DNA of 64,000 nt from Clostridium sp. 1001275B_160808_H3 (GTDB taxonomy: Bacteria > Bacillota > Clostridia > Clostridiales > Clostridiaceae). The DNA is taken from assembly GCF_015550425.1 (NCBI RefSeq), contig NZ_JADNAT010000020.1, forward strand, positions 1 to 64,000, in the 5' to 3' direction. This document shows, in pieces, positions 8,113-17,522 of this stretch. Within the stretch, counting starts at the first letter, position 1. Each line of letters begins with the position of its first letter. Below the pieces are notes generated by a model, which saw nothing but the letters and a program-made list of their open reading frames with translations, searched no databases and was not told the DNA's origin. The position numbers and the translations under genes were made by a program.

Positions 8113-10173
8113 CTACTCAATTTCTAATTCTGTAGGTTTTTTTTCTCTTAAATTATTCATTATTTCTTCTTTTATTTTTAATAACTCTTCTGATTCATCA
8201 ATAGATTTATTTTCTTGAATAGCAGTTAATTTTTCACTTAGCAAAAGCATAACTAAAGATTCAAAAGCATTTGATCCCTTACCTTCTCCTTCTGTTCCAG
8301 TATTTATAAGAGTTCTTGGCACTATATCAATACTTCCCTCTTTAATTGCATTTGTAAATGAAGTCATAACATCATTTATAACTTTATATTGTGGTCCTCC
8401 ATAAGCATTTACTTGCTCTTTTGCAGCTATAGCTTTTGATATACCTACTCTTGCTTCCTTATCAGCGTCAGCTTCTGCAGTTATTTTTATTTTAAATGCC
8501 TCAGCTTCGGATTGCTTTTTAACTTTATAAGCTTCAGCTTCAGAAAGATTTTGTATTTTTTCAGCATCTTGCTTAGCCTTCATAAGCTCAGCTTTACCTT
8601 GATTTTCCTGTATCCTAATATTGATATCTGATTCAGTTAAAGTAGTTTGTTGTTTTGCAATAGCTTCTGCTTCCCTGAGTTCTTTTTCTTTTTCGGCTGC
8701 TCTTTGCTGAGTTTCATAAGTTTCAAGCTGCTCTTTTGCAATTTGTCTACTTCTTAGCTGTGTTAATATCGTCTCAATATTTGTATCAGCTTTAGAACTT
8801 CCAGGGGTTCCTATTAATACTTCTTCTAATTCTAAATTATAGTGTTCAAACTTCCCTTGCATTTCTAATGAACTTTGAGCTTGAATTTCATTTCTTTGTT
8901 GTATCAATTCTATTAATGTTTTAGTTTGTCCAATATTTTTAAAATATGCGGATACCATAGGATCTAATGTTTGATCTACTAGCATCTTTATATCTCCAAA
9001 TCTTTGAATCACAAGAGGCGCCTTTCTGTAATCTATATGGAATACTACTGACAATGGTAATGTTGGTTCAAATGCATCCTTAGTGATTAAATTTACTTCT
9101 TTAAGATTTTCATCATATTTATGACTACCATTTTGGTTACTAATCCATTTTAATATAACGTTAGTAGTTGGTACTTTAATAATATTGCCGGCATATGTGT
9201 TAAATGCATATTTACCAGGCATTAATGGTTCATTCCAAACCCCTCTATATCCCTTCTTAACTAATTCTCCATGTTTATAATCGTTTCCTGAAAAATCTTC
9301 TCCTTTTGATCCTGTATATGAAACAACAACACCTACAAATCCAACTGGAATAACTATCTTAGGAATATATTCTACTGTGGCAAATAACCTATTTATAAAG
9401 TAAGTACCATCAGCTAAAACTTGATATTGTCTTCCCCTATATCCTCCTGCTCTTAAAAATGCATCGATATCTTGAAAATTATTATGATAATTTTCATCAT
9501 TATGGTTATCTCCAACTATAGGACAAATTATATTTTCTGAACCTAATGACTGTCCATCATGCACTGTTACTATTCCTACTAAATCACTATTACCTTCAAT
9601 TATAACTGGCTCAAACCCTCTTCTTTCAGAAATTAATCTAGACATAGTTGAAATAGTATCCATCTCTTGTTTATTTCCCATCTTCAAATAATAAGTTTTA
9701 TTTTCAGTAATAATCACAAATTGTGCGAGGTTAAAAGCATAAGTACCTTCTCTTACTATGCCTCTTTGCGGACCTTTTTGTCCTCCATTTTCTAAGAATC
9801 CTCTTACATCCTGAAAGTTGTTTCCCTCTTTAACTACATTTCCTAAAGTTTGTGTTGCATCTAATGGTTTACCATCTCTTGCAAAAACATATGCAATTTT
9901 TCCTTGAGGTATTGTTACTAAAGGAACTATATGGACTTTATAAATAAATGGCGTCCTAAAATGAATACCTCCTCTTAGCAATGCAGGCTGATATCCTGCT
10001 TCCCCTTTTAATGCAATTATTTGCTCCTTTAATGAACCTTTTGTAGACCACCATTTTTCCACAATACCAACCTTATCATTTGGAACTATTCTAAATCCTA
10101 TAATCCAAAATAATATTATTATTCCAAGGATTATAGCTATTACTTTAATTCCAAGTAAAATCATTTCATCCAT
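8113..10173 (-). CDS. SPFH/flotillin-like membrane protein with internal repeats
   Basis: A 686-aa protein with one N-terminal membrane helix (about 7-30) starting MDEMILLGIK. The SPFH core follows in the region of residues 265-450, where the strand VIPVGFVGVVVS and the FHIDYRKAPLVIQRFG stretch match the stomatin/flotillin fold. A long Ala/Glu/Lys-rich coiled coil comes next (about 480-600, with repeated KxxSEAEAYKxK-like units), then a short acidic tail. Flotillins organise membrane microdomains. This one is longer than the usual 450-520 residues because about 230 residues are inserted before the SPFH core. That insert contains a motif (GG..G.RG.....GTY.FN) that appears three times in diverged form. 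The gene is monocistronic, with its own operator-type promoter and terminator. Confidence 0.8.
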   Translation of the reverse strand: MDEMILLGIKVIAIILGIIILFWIIGFRIVPNDKVGIVEKWWSTKGSLKEQIIALKGEAGYQPALLRGGIHFRTPFIYKVHIVPLVTIPQGKIAYVFARDGKPLDATQTLGNVVKEGNNFQDVRGFLENGGQKGPQRGIVREGTYAFNLAQFVIITENKTYYLKMGNKQEMDTISTMSRLISERRGFEPVIIEGNSDLVGIVTVHDGQSLGSENIICPIVGDNHNDENYHNNFQDIDAFLRAGGYRGRQYQVLADGTYFINRLFATVEYIPKIVIPVGFVGVVVSYTGSKGEDFSGNDYKHGELVKKGYRGVWNEPLMPGKYAFNTYAGNIIKVPTTNVILKWISNQNGSHKYDENLKEVNLITKDAFEPTLPLSVVFHIDYRKAPLVIQRFGDIKMLVDQTLDPMVSAYFKNIGQTKTLIELIQQRNEIQAQSSLEMQGKFEHYNLELEEVLIGTPGSSKADTNIETILTQLRSRQIAKEQLETYETQQRAAEKEKELREAEAIAKQQTTLTESDINIRIQENQGKAELMKAKQDAEKIQNLSEAEAYKVKKQSEAEAFKIKITAEADADKEARVGISKAIAAKEQVNAYGGPQYKVINDVMTSFTNAIKEGSIDIVPRTLINTGTEGEGKGSNAFESLVMLLLSEKLTAIQENKSIDESEELLKIKEEIMNNLREKKPTELEIE

Positions 10174-10200
10174 ACCACACCTCCGATATTTAATAAGAGA

Positions 10201-10218
10201 ATTATACCAAATATTGGT
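10201..10218 (-). promoter_or_regulatory. Promoter with palindromic operator, upstream of SPFH gene
   Basis: On the minus strand TGG-TATAAT (extended -10, TATAAT at 10206-10201) abuts the palindrome ACCAATATTTGGT (10218-10206). It is identical to the element at 7963-7980 except that the fifth base pair is A-T here and G-C there, so the dyad symmetry is kept. This placement suits a repressor. Confidence 0.6.
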
Positions 10219-10275
10219 TTATAAATGTATATTCATTTTGAACAAAATATCTTGTATTTTCTATGAAAAAAAGCA

Positions 10276-10305
10276 AAAGAAATAGGTAGAAATACCTATT
10301 CCTTT
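10276..10305 (-). terminator. Terminator of topB
   Basis: AATAGGTA, loop GAAA and TACCTATT form an 8-bp stem, extended after a mismatch by AAAAG/CTTTT. Seven T follow on the minus strand shortly after. Confidence 0.8.
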
Positions 10306-10323
10306 TACTATCTAATTATTACA

Positions 10324-12522
10324 TTAGTCTTTTAAATTCATCTTTCCTAATAGTTCTGCAAAAGGATTGTTTAGTGGTTCTTCCGCTTCCTTTTTCATCT
10401 TCTTCATTATGTTATTTACTTCTTTTTTATTTACCTTATCAGACTTAGAGTTAAATCTTTTATTAAATACTGAAGCTTTTTCTCTAAATGTACAATTGGT
10501 ATTTGGACATACATATATTTGACCTTCTCCTTGTCCTCTAAGCTCTAATTTCTTTTTACATTCTGGACATCTTGCATTTGTATTTCTACTTACACTTTCT
10601 CTATAGCCACATTCTCTATCTTGGCAAACATTCATAACTCCATTCTTACCTTTTACCTCTAAAAGGTATTTGCCACAATTAGGACACTTCTTACCTGTTT
10701 TATTGTCATGAATAAATTTACTGTTAGTTCCTTTTATAGCTTCTATTAATGCTACAGCATAGTTTCTCATTTCTTTTATAAATATATTAGCATCTTCTTT
10801 TCCTTTGCTTATTCCATCTAATCTCTTTTCCCATTTTGCAGTTAATAATGGTGATTTAAGTTCTTTTGGAACTAAATCTATAAGCTGTCTTCCCTTAGAT
10901 GTAGGTATAATTTCTTTTCCCTTCTTTTCTATTACAAAAGAATTAAATAATTTTTCTATTATATCTGCTCTAGTTGCAACAGTTCCAAGCCCACCTGTTT
11001 CGTTTAATGTTTTAGCAGAATCTTTATCTACACTAATATATTTTTGAGGATTTTCCATAGCTGATAAAAGAGTTCCTTCATTAAATCTAGCTGGTGGCTT
11101 AGTTTGACCTTTACTTAAATCTACTGAGTTTATCTTTAATATATCTCCTGTATTAAGCTTTGGAAGCAACTGATCTTTTAAATCATCTTCTTTTGAATTA
11201 TCATCTATTATTTCTTTATCATATAAAGCTTTCCAGCCTTTTGATTTTATAACTTGCCCCTTTGCAACAAGATTTTCTCCATTTATTTCTGCTTTAATGT
11301 TTGTTTGTATATATTCAAATGCAGGCATTAAAACACTTAGAAATCTTTTAACTACAAGGTCATATATATGTCTTTCCTCTGAACTTAAATTACTTAAATT
11401 TGGCTTTTGTTCAGTCGGTATAATTGCATGGTGATCGCTAACTTTGCTATTATCTACAAAGCTTTTATTAGCACTTATTTTTCCCTTTAATATTTCAGAT
11501 GCTGCCATTCTATATTCACCAATAGATATTGCTTTTAATCTCTCTGGAATAGTTGAAACAACATCTGTAGATATATATCTAGAATCAGTTCTTGGATATG
11601 TTAATATCTTATGATTTTCATAAAGCCTTTGCATTATTGATAAAGTTTGCTTTGCTGAATATCCCCATATTTTATTTGCATCTCTTTGAAGCTCTGTTAA
11701 ATCATATAAAGCTGGTGAAAACTTCTTTTTAGGAGTTTCTGTTATAGATGTTACTTTAGCATCATGTCCCTTTAAGTTATTTAAAATCTTATTTGCTACT
11801 TCTTCATTGAAAATCCTTAAATTATTATCACTATTCATCCACTGAAGTGATATTCCATTTGCTTTTGCAGATATAGTATAAAAGTCTTTTGGTTTAAAAT
11901 TCTTTATTTCATCTTCTCTATCAACTATCATAGCTAAAGTTGGAGATTGTACTCTTCCTGCTGAAAGTTGCGCATTATATTTGCATGTCAAAGCTCTTGT
12001 TGCATTAAGTCCAACTATCCAATCAGCTTCTGCTCTACATACTGCTGCCTTATATAGGTTTTCATAGTGGATTCCAGGCTTTAAGTTCTTGAAGCCATCT
12101 AATATCGCCTTATCAGTTTGAGATGATATCCATAGTCTTTTTATAGGTTTTTTAACTCCTGCCTTTTCTATAATCCATCTTGCTACAAGCTCACCTTCTC
12201 TACCAGCATCTGTAGCTATTACTATTTCTTCAATATCATTTCTATTTAAAAGCTTTTTCACTTCATAAAATTGCTTAGATGTCTTTTTTAAAACTGTTAG
12301 CTTCATATACTTAGGTAACATTGGAAGGGTTTCCATGCTCCAAGTTTTATATTTTTCATCATAACCTTCTGGATCTTGAAGACCAACCAAATGGCCTAAC
12401 GCCCAAGTTATTACATACTTACTTCCTTCAATATATGATCCCTTATTTTGATTACTTTTTAGAACCTTTGCTATATCTCTACCAACAGAAGGCTTTTCTG
12501 CTAGTACTAATACTTTTCCCAT
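10324..12522 (-). CDS. topB: DNA topoisomerase III
   Basis: A 732-aa type IA topoisomerase that cuts one DNA strand through a tyrosyl-5'-phosphate bond, relaxing and decatenating DNA. The TOPRIM domain covers about 1-145 (EKPSVG at 9-14, TDAGREGE at 104-111), and the active-site tyrosine is Y309 in LTYPRTDSRY. Two C-terminal zinc ribbons follow (CPNCGKY...CQDRECGY and CPECKKK...CPNTNC), ending with a lysine-rich tail. The start is ATG 12522, because an upstream ATG at 12570 would add 16 residues absent from the family, and AAAGGA precedes 12522. The presence of C-terminal zinc ribbons makes it longer than the E. coli enzyme. Confidence 0.93.
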   Translation of the reverse strand: MGKVLVLAEKPSVGRDIAKVLKSNQNKGSYIEGSKYVITWALGHLVGLQDPEGYDEKYKTWSMETLPMLPKYMKLTVLKKTSKQFYEVKKLLNRNDIEEIVIATDAGREGELVARWIIEKAGVKKPIKRLWISSQTDKAILDGFKNLKPGIHYENLYKAAVCRAEADWIVGLNATRALTCKYNAQLSAGRVQSPTLAMIVDREDEIKNFKPKDFYTISAKANGISLQWMNSDNNLRIFNEEVANKILNNLKGHDAKVTSITETPKKKFSPALYDLTELQRDANKIWGYSAKQTLSIMQRLYENHKILTYPRTDSRYISTDVVSTIPERLKAISIGEYRMAASEILKGKISANKSFVDNSKVSDHHAIIPTEQKPNLSNLSSEERHIYDLVVKRFLSVLMPAFEYIQTNIKAEINGENLVAKGQVIKSKGWKALYDKEIIDDNSKEDDLKDQLLPKLNTGDILKINSVDLSKGQTKPPARFNEGTLLSAMENPQKYISVDKDSAKTLNETGGLGTVATRADIIEKLFNSFVIEKKGKEIIPTSKGRQLIDLVPKELKSPLLTAKWEKRLDGISKGKEDANIFIKEMRNYAVALIEAIKGTNSKFIHDNKTGKKCPNCGKYLLEVKGKNGVMNVCQDRECGYRESVSRNTNARCPECKKKLELRGQGEGQIYVCPNTNCTFREKASVFNKRFNSKSDKVNKKEVNNIMKKMKKEAEEPLNNPFAELLGKMNLKD

Positions 12523-12738
12523 ATTATTAAGTCCTTTCTCTTTTAAGAGTTCTATTTTAACTCTTAACAAAATCTCTATTTATTTTCTTTTATCTAATTA
12601 AACTATATCTAATTTATAATATTCTGTAAACCTTCTTTAGTTAAACATTAGATATTCAAAGTATATTTATTATACAAAATTAGTAAATTGTTATATTTAA
12701 TGATATAATAAATGATAAAAAACATAGGGGGAATATCT

Positions 12739-13137
12739 ATGGTAGAAATATTGAAATTAATAGCTAGCATTATTAATGACTTACATGATAAAGTTTTAGA
12801 TATTGTTAGCATAGCTGGATATCCATTAAATGACAAACAACTCCACTTTATATTCATGGCTTTAATAGGAATTATCATATTTGGAATAACACAAATTTTA
12901 TTTAAAAAACTTGCTAAATATAGCATTACAGCAATATCTTTTATATATACATTAACAGTAATGATAGTTATAGTTTTTGCTATAGAAATACAACAAAAAC
13001 TAACAAATAGAGGTAATATGGAATTTGCTGATATTGCTTATGGCTTATATGGTTTTATTTATATATTCTTTGTCTATTTACTTGTAAAACTTATTGTAAT
13101 ATCAATAAAGAAAATATTTAAGAAATATAAAAAATAA
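12739..13137 (+). CDS. VanZ-like membrane protein
   Basis: A 132-aa protein with three or four hydrophobic helices. The pattern D32..H36, then E83-x-Q85, R91 and D98 with a following YGLYG resembles the VanZ-like family (conserved D..H, E..Q, R.....D..xNxxG), though the last motif is relaxed. VanZ confers low-level teicoplanin resistance in enterococci, but most family members have no known role. ATG 12712 is upstream of the GGGGG ribosome binding site (12727-12731), so ATG 12739 is the start. It stands alone, convergent with the SDR gene. Confidence 0.6.
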   Translation: MVEILKLIASIINDLHDKVLDIVSIAGYPLNDKQLHFIFMALIGIIIFGITQILFKKLAKYSITAISFIYTLTVMIVIVFAIEIQQKLTNRGNMEFADIAYGLYGFIYIFFVYLLVKLIVISIKKIFKKYKK

Positions 13138-13225
13138 TTATAGGCTTTTTCATACTAACTTATAGTATTGAATATCACTTTAACATATAATTTTTATTTA
13201 AAATGAATTTATTCAATTTCAAATA

Positions 13226-13320
13226 GGCTTTATTGCCTTTATAAAGTTAATCTCTTATTTTTATAAAGGGCGTCGCGTTTCGCGACATCCTTTTTAACCA
13301 TTGATTTTACTTACTTAAAG
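13226..13320. repeat. Dispersed intergenic repeat with GC-rich hairpin, copy A
   Basis: The core hairpin (13265-13293) has stem GTCGCG/CGCGAC with a TTT loop, flanked by AAAGG and CCTTT. To its left are GGCTTTATTGCC and TTATTTTTATAAA; to its right AACCATTGATT and CTTA. All of these recur in copy B at 42229-42369. It lies between convergent genes and could also terminate the VanZ-like gene, since CCTTTTT follows on the plus strand. It contains no gene. Confidence 0.65.
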
Positions 13321-13376
13321 AAGCTTTTAAACTTAAATAGAAGTTTATGTCTATTATCAATTACCTAATATTAATT

Positions 13377-14120
13377 CTAAATAAGTCCTCCATCAACTTT
13401 TATGATTTGTCCAGTTAAATATTTGCATGAATCATTACATATAAAGGCTACCAATTTTCCAATTTCGTCCGTCTCACCAAATCTCCCCATTGGTATCTCC
13501 TCTTCTAATTCACTTCTTTCATCTTCTGATAAAAATGCATTCATTTCTGTATTAATTACTCCTGGCGCAATTGCATTGACTCTTATTCCCATTGGCGCAA
13601 CTTCCTTAGCAAGTGATTTAGTAAATAAATTTATTGCACCTTTTGAAGTAGAATATATTACTTCACATGAAGCTCCAACATCACCCCATATAGAAGATAT
13701 ATTAATTATATTTCCTTTCCCTTTTGAAATCATATGTGGAAGTACATGTTTACTTAAGTACATAGCTCCAAGAATATTTATTCCCATTACATTATCTATA
13801 TCCTCTTTTGAAGAATCCATAAATAATCCTATAGTAGATATTCCTGCATTATTTACTAATATATCTATTTTCCCAAAGGATTCTATAACATAGTCAATCA
13901 TTTCTTTGCTCATATCATAATCAGATATGTTACACTTATATAATTTACCATATCCTCCCAATGCAATTATTTCTGCTAATGTAGTTTCTGCACCATTATC
14001 ATCTTTTGAGTAATTTATAATTACTGTTGCTCCTTCTTTAGCTAATTCAACGGCGATTGCCTTTCCAATACCACGTGATGCACCTGTAACTAATGCTATT
14101 TTTCCTTGTAAGTTTTCCAT
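13377..14120 (-). CDS. ymfI: SDR oxidoreductase, YmfI-type (putative EF-P 5-aminopentanone reductase)
   Basis: A 247-aa NAD(P)-dependent short-chain reductase with a Rossmann fold. It has the cofactor motif TGASRGIG (13-20), NNAG (90-93), catalytic S142/S143, and Y156-x3-K160. The stretch SIWGDVGASCEVIYS is, from memory, characteristic of B. subtilis YmfI, which reduces the 5-aminopentanone group on elongation factor P, rather than of FabG. It is thus more likely a translation-factor modification enzyme than a fatty-acid enzyme. FabG-type activity cannot be excluded. It lies 26 bases after the dipeptidase gene in the same direction, and efp itself is not in the window. Confidence 0.7.
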   Translation of the reverse strand: MENLQGKIALVTGASRGIGKAIAVELAKEGATVIINYSKDDNGAETTLAEIIALGGYGKLYKCNISDYDMSKEMIDYVIESFGKIDILVNNAGISTIGLFMDSSKEDIDNVMGINILGAMYLSKHVLPHMISKGKGNIINISSIWGDVGASCEVIYSTSKGAINLFTKSLAKEVAPMGIRVNAIAPGVINTEMNAFLSEDERSELEEEIPMGRFGETDEIGKLVAFICNDSCKYLTGQIIKVDGGLI

Positions 14121-14146
14121 CTTTTTCTCCTAAATTTTAATTTATA

Positions 14147-15079
14147 TTATAAACACTCTTTAATCACTCTTTTTACATTTTTAAAGAATATCTTATCAAT
14201 TTCTGAGTTTGTGAAATTTTCTTTTATTAAGGCATCTCTAAGTTTTCCTATTTCTCCAATATTTCTAATTTCTACTTCATTTTCAATTCCATCAAAATCT
14301 GTTCCAAGTGAAAGTACATCTATTCCTCCAATATTTCTTATATGTTTAATATGTGCTATCATGGATTCAATTGTTGGAACCTTGTTTCTTCCTAAAAATG
14401 GTGCACAAAAGTTTAATCCCATCACACCACCCTTATTAGCTAATTTTACTATCATATCATCTGTTAAATTTCTTGAATGATTAGTGATTTCTCTAGAATT
14501 AGAATGAGTTGCAATAAAAGGCTTTCTGCATATATCTACTAAATCGTAAAATCCACCATCTGATAAATGAGAACAATCAGGTATTATTCCAACTCTTTCC
14601 ATTTCATTAACTATTTCTTTTCCTTTAGCAGTCAAACCATTATCTTTATATTTATACCCTGCATTTGGATAGCCTATGCTATTAGGAAAATTCCATGTTA
14701 AAGTTATAAATCTTATTCCCATATCATAAACTTCTTTTACTCTTTCCACTTTTCCTTCTAACACTTCACCTTCTTCTATTGATAGAAAAGCTCCTAGTTT
14801 CCCTTTATTATTAACGCTTTCTAATTCCTTTAAATTCGTTACAATTTCAATATCATTATAATTTTCTTTTAATTCTTTCATTAAAATTTCATGCATTCTT
14901 TTAAATTCTAAATATGGATTATCTACTATATTTAGTTCTATAAAATGTGCAAAAACCTGTGCTAATGCTTTTGCTTCCTTCAATTTTTTTATATCAACTT
15001 TACAAATACTTTCCTTTAGCTTTAGGTTTTCATATAATAATCTACTAGCTGTATCACAATGTAAGTCAATTGAGTTCAT
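14147..15079 (-). CDS. M19 (membrane dipeptidase) family peptidase
   Basis: A 310-aa TIM-barrel zinc dipeptidase of the renal dipeptidase family, which hydrolyses dipeptides including L-D or dehydro forms. Metal ligands are H7 and D9 (DLHCD), the bridging glutamate in LSIEEGEV, a histidine in the IPDCSHLS region, and the HSNSRE stretch; LGTDFDG marks the end of the barrel. There is no signal peptide, so it is cytosolic, as in other Firmicutes. The start ATG 15079 follows AAGGAGAG. It sits between the metallophosphoesterase (13 bases upstream) and the SDR gene, probably one transcript. Confidence 0.88.
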   Translation of the reverse strand: MNSIDLHCDTASRLLYENLKLKESICKVDIKKLKEAKALAQVFAHFIELNIVDNPYLEFKRMHEILMKELKENYNDIEIVTNLKELESVNNKGKLGAFLSIEEGEVLEGKVERVKEVYDMGIRFITLTWNFPNSIGYPNAGYKYKDNGLTAKGKEIVNEMERVGIIPDCSHLSDGGFYDLVDICRKPFIATHSNSREITNHSRNLTDDMIVKLANKGGVMGLNFCAPFLGRNKVPTIESMIAHIKHIRNIGGIDVLSLGTDFDGIENEVEIRNIGEIGKLRDALIKENFTNSEIDKIFFKNVKRVIKECL

Positions 15080-15092
15080 ATATATCTCTCCT

Positions 15093-16061
15093 TTATTTTG
15101 TATTTTTTATTTTAATTCCATCTTCTTCTTTAGCATCATTTATAATTCTAATTCTCTCGTTTCTAGCCCATAATAAATAATCTTCTAGATTTTCTGGACC
15201 AGTAATAACTTTTCTTCTTGCCCAAAGAACTCCTGATTCTTGAGATTCCACGCTCCATTTTATAAGAGATACTTTCCCACTTTCTATTTCTATTGCTGTC
15301 ATTGCATATGGTAACACACAACATCCATCATTAAAATATGGTGGTTCAAGACTTCCTGGCATTCTACTATTATGAGTATGTCCACATAGCAACATTTTAC
15401 CATTTTCTTTTGTCCATTTTTCAAGCTTTCTATCAACTTTGCTTCCTTTTTTATTATTTTTAGCAGGGCTTGTTGGATCATTAAATCCTGCTAATCCATT
15501 TAAAAATTTCCATACATATCTTACTAAAAATCGTGATATCATCCAATAATCACAATTTATTAGATCTGCTTGATGTCCATGAGTAACTAAAAATTTTTCA
15601 TTAACTGGAGTAAATTTAAAATTAATACCTTCATAAAATTTAATATCTTTAATGAACTTTAAAAAGTTTTTTCCATAATCAGCTCCAACTTTTCTTAATG
15701 CCCTATATTGTGTGTAATAAAAATTTTCCCTGTTTTTTATTATATCATGATTTCCATAAATCATATAAATTCTATTTTCTTCTTTTAACCTATTAAACAA
15801 TTTAAATATATCACTATAGCAATATGCAATATCATTAAAATTTCTATTCTTCCAAAGTTCATCTCCATCTCCAACTTCAACATAAGTGAAACCCTTTCTA
15901 TAATAATAAGCAAGCGCCGTCTTATAAATATTTCTGTTTGGAAGAAGAGAATCATAAAAAGTTCCATCACCTCTGTGGATATCTGAAATAAACACAATAT
16001 TATCTCCATCATCAAATTTTACTTCCATTGCATTATCATAAAGATAGTTTAGTCTTTTCAT
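15093..16061 (-). CDS. Calcineurin-like metallophosphoesterase
   Basis: A 322-aa phosphoesterase with all five dimetal motifs: D27-x-H29 (SDIHRGD), GDGDE, GNHD, THGHQ and GHTH. The overall arrangement resembles LpxH-like and UDP-glucosamine hydrolase-related phosphoesterases, but lipid A is not made by Firmicutes, so the substrate is unknown. The ribosome binding site GGGGAAATTT precedes ATG 16061. It is first in a three-gene same-strand group with the dipeptidase and the SDR gene. Confidence 0.85.
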   Translation of the reverse strand: MKRLNYLYDNAMEVKFDDGDNIVFISDIHRGDGTFYDSLLPNRNIYKTALAYYYRKGFTYVEVGDGDELWKNRNFNDIAYCYSDIFKLFNRLKEENRIYMIYGNHDIIKNRENFYYTQYRALRKVGADYGKNFLKFIKDIKFYEGINFKFTPVNEKFLVTHGHQADLINCDYWMISRFLVRYVWKFLNGLAGFNDPTSPAKNNKKGSKVDRKLEKWTKENGKMLLCGHTHNSRMPGSLEPPYFNDGCCVLPYAMTAIEIESGKVSLIKWSVESQESGVLWARRKVITGPENLEDYLLWARNERIRIINDAKEEDGIKIKNTK

Positions 16062-16215
16062 AAATTTCCCCTTACTTAATTTATAATATTTTATTATATG
16101 TTTTCATTACTTATTTGCTAAAAACCTCCATACAAAATACTAATAACTTATAGATAAATTTAACGTCTTTTGTATAAACTACTTATATAATTTAAAGAGG
16201 AAAGAGGCGAAATTT

Positions 16216-17358
16216 GTGAAGCTTAAATATAAATTTATTTTTTTTATTTTGATTGCACTATTTATTTTCAATACACTACACTTTTCTACTATTTTTGCCG
16301 AAGATTTAAATGAAGACGAGGAAGCTATTATTTTTTTAAATAATGGTTTATCATCTGAAGAAATGAAACAAGAGTTCAAGGGTTTACTAGAAGATTTATT
16401 TGAACAAAGAAATGCTGCAATAGTTTCAGGAGATTGTGAACTATTAAAGGGATTTTATGATTTAAATATAAAAGTAAGTTTATGGGCATATGAAAGTGAA
16501 GCTAAAAAAACTAACTATTTAATAAATTGGTCAGAAAAACAAGCAGTTAAATTTAGAGATTTAAAATCTATTGTAAGGATAAGAAAAGTAGCTGAAAAAG
16601 AACCTGGTTTGTATGGAGTAATTTGTGATGTTGCAACAGATTTTAATTATTATTATATAGATACTCCAGATATTATTAATCATTTTAGACTTGGAACTAA
16701 TCATTACCTAAACTTAAAGAAAGAAAATGATAGATATATTATCACTAAGGAATGGTATACTGACCCTTTTGCAGACTCACTTGATATAAAAAATATAAAA
16801 TCTGATGAAATAAAAAATTATATATTATCTCAAAAACAACCAGAGTTTGTACCAAGTGAAAGAGTAACAAAGGCAATAGAGTACGCTCATAAATATTGTG
16901 GAGTATCTGAAGATGAAGAGTTTACTTTTAAGTATAATTCAAAATATAAAGATCATAATCCTGATGGTGGGGATTGTGCAAATTTTGCTTCACAAATTCT
17001 TTTTGAAGGTGGTGGATTCAAGAAAAATAGTTTATGGAATTACTCAGGAAAAGAAGGGACTAAGGCTTGGTTAAATGCGCAAGGATTTAAAAATTATATG
17101 GTTGGAAGTGGCAGAGCTTCATATATTGCCAAAGGCTCCTATCAGCAAACATATAAAGCTGCATTTAATATGAGACCTGGAGATTTTGTTGCATATGAAA
17201 AGAAAGGCAGAATAACTCATATATCAACAGTTACTGGATTTGACTCAAAAGGCTATCCATTAGTTACATGTCATAACACCAATAGATTACTTGTTCCTTA
17301 TGACTTAGGTTGGAGTAATGATAATATAAGATTTCATTTAATTCATGTTCATTACTAA
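16216..17358 (+). CDS. Secreted amidase-domain protein (Amidase_6-like)
   Basis: A 380-aa exported protein with a signal peptide of about 28 residues (hydrophobic 8-24, cleavage after FA). A middle region (40-200) looks like a domain of unknown role. The C-terminal amidase_6-type domain (about 212-380) has catalytic C254 in GGDCANFASQ, H335 in ITHISTVTG and a following CHNTN patch, resembling the NlpC/P60-like papain fold. Such proteins are probably peptidoglycan or peptide amidases. The start is GTG 16216 behind GAGG with eight bases spacing. Convergent with the methyltransferase gene, sharing its terminator. Confidence 0.8.
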   Translation: MKLKYKFIFFILIALFIFNTLHFSTIFAEDLNEDEEAIIFLNNGLSSEEMKQEFKGLLEDLFEQRNAAIVSGDCELLKGFYDLNIKVSLWAYESEAKKTNYLINWSEKQAVKFRDLKSIVRIRKVAEKEPGLYGVICDVATDFNYYYIDTPDIINHFRLGTNHYLNLKKENDRYIITKEWYTDPFADSLDIKNIKSDEIKNYILSQKQPEFVPSERVTKAIEYAHKYCGVSEDEEFTFKYNSKYKDHNPDGGDCANFASQILFEGGGFKKNSLWNYSGKEGTKAWLNAQGFKNYMVGSGRASYIAKGSYQQTYKAAFNMRPGDFVAYEKKGRITHISTVTGFDSKGYPLVTCHNTNRLLVPYDLGWSNDNIRFHLIHVHY

Positions 17359-17370
17359 AATCTTAATCAC

Positions 17371-17417
17371 AAAAATACCACTACAAGCTTGATTTCAAAT
17401 TTTGTAGTGGTATTTTT
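17371..17417. terminator. Bidirectional terminator
   Basis: Perfect 16-bp arms (AAAAATACCACTACAA, 17371-17386, and complement at 17402-17417) with T-runs on both strands. It separates two convergent genes. Confidence 0.9.
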
Positions 17418-17522
17418 ATTTATATCAACTTATTTTATTCCTTATATTTATCTAAAGAATTTACAACTATATTCATAAACTTAAATTGATAATTTGCATC
17501 ACACAGCATTTTATCATCAAAA

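Noticed and set aside
7929..8135. Plus-strand open frame of 68 codons
   Set aside because: Overlaps the operator and terminator of the neighbouring minus-strand genes and shows no coding pattern.
12648..12926. 92-codon minus-strand open frame
   Set aside because: Antisense to the VanZ-like gene and lacks a ribosome binding site.
13402..13893. 163-codon plus-strand open frame
   Set aside because: It lies opposite the SDR gene, has no ribosome binding site and its translation shows no family features; a shadow of the real gene.
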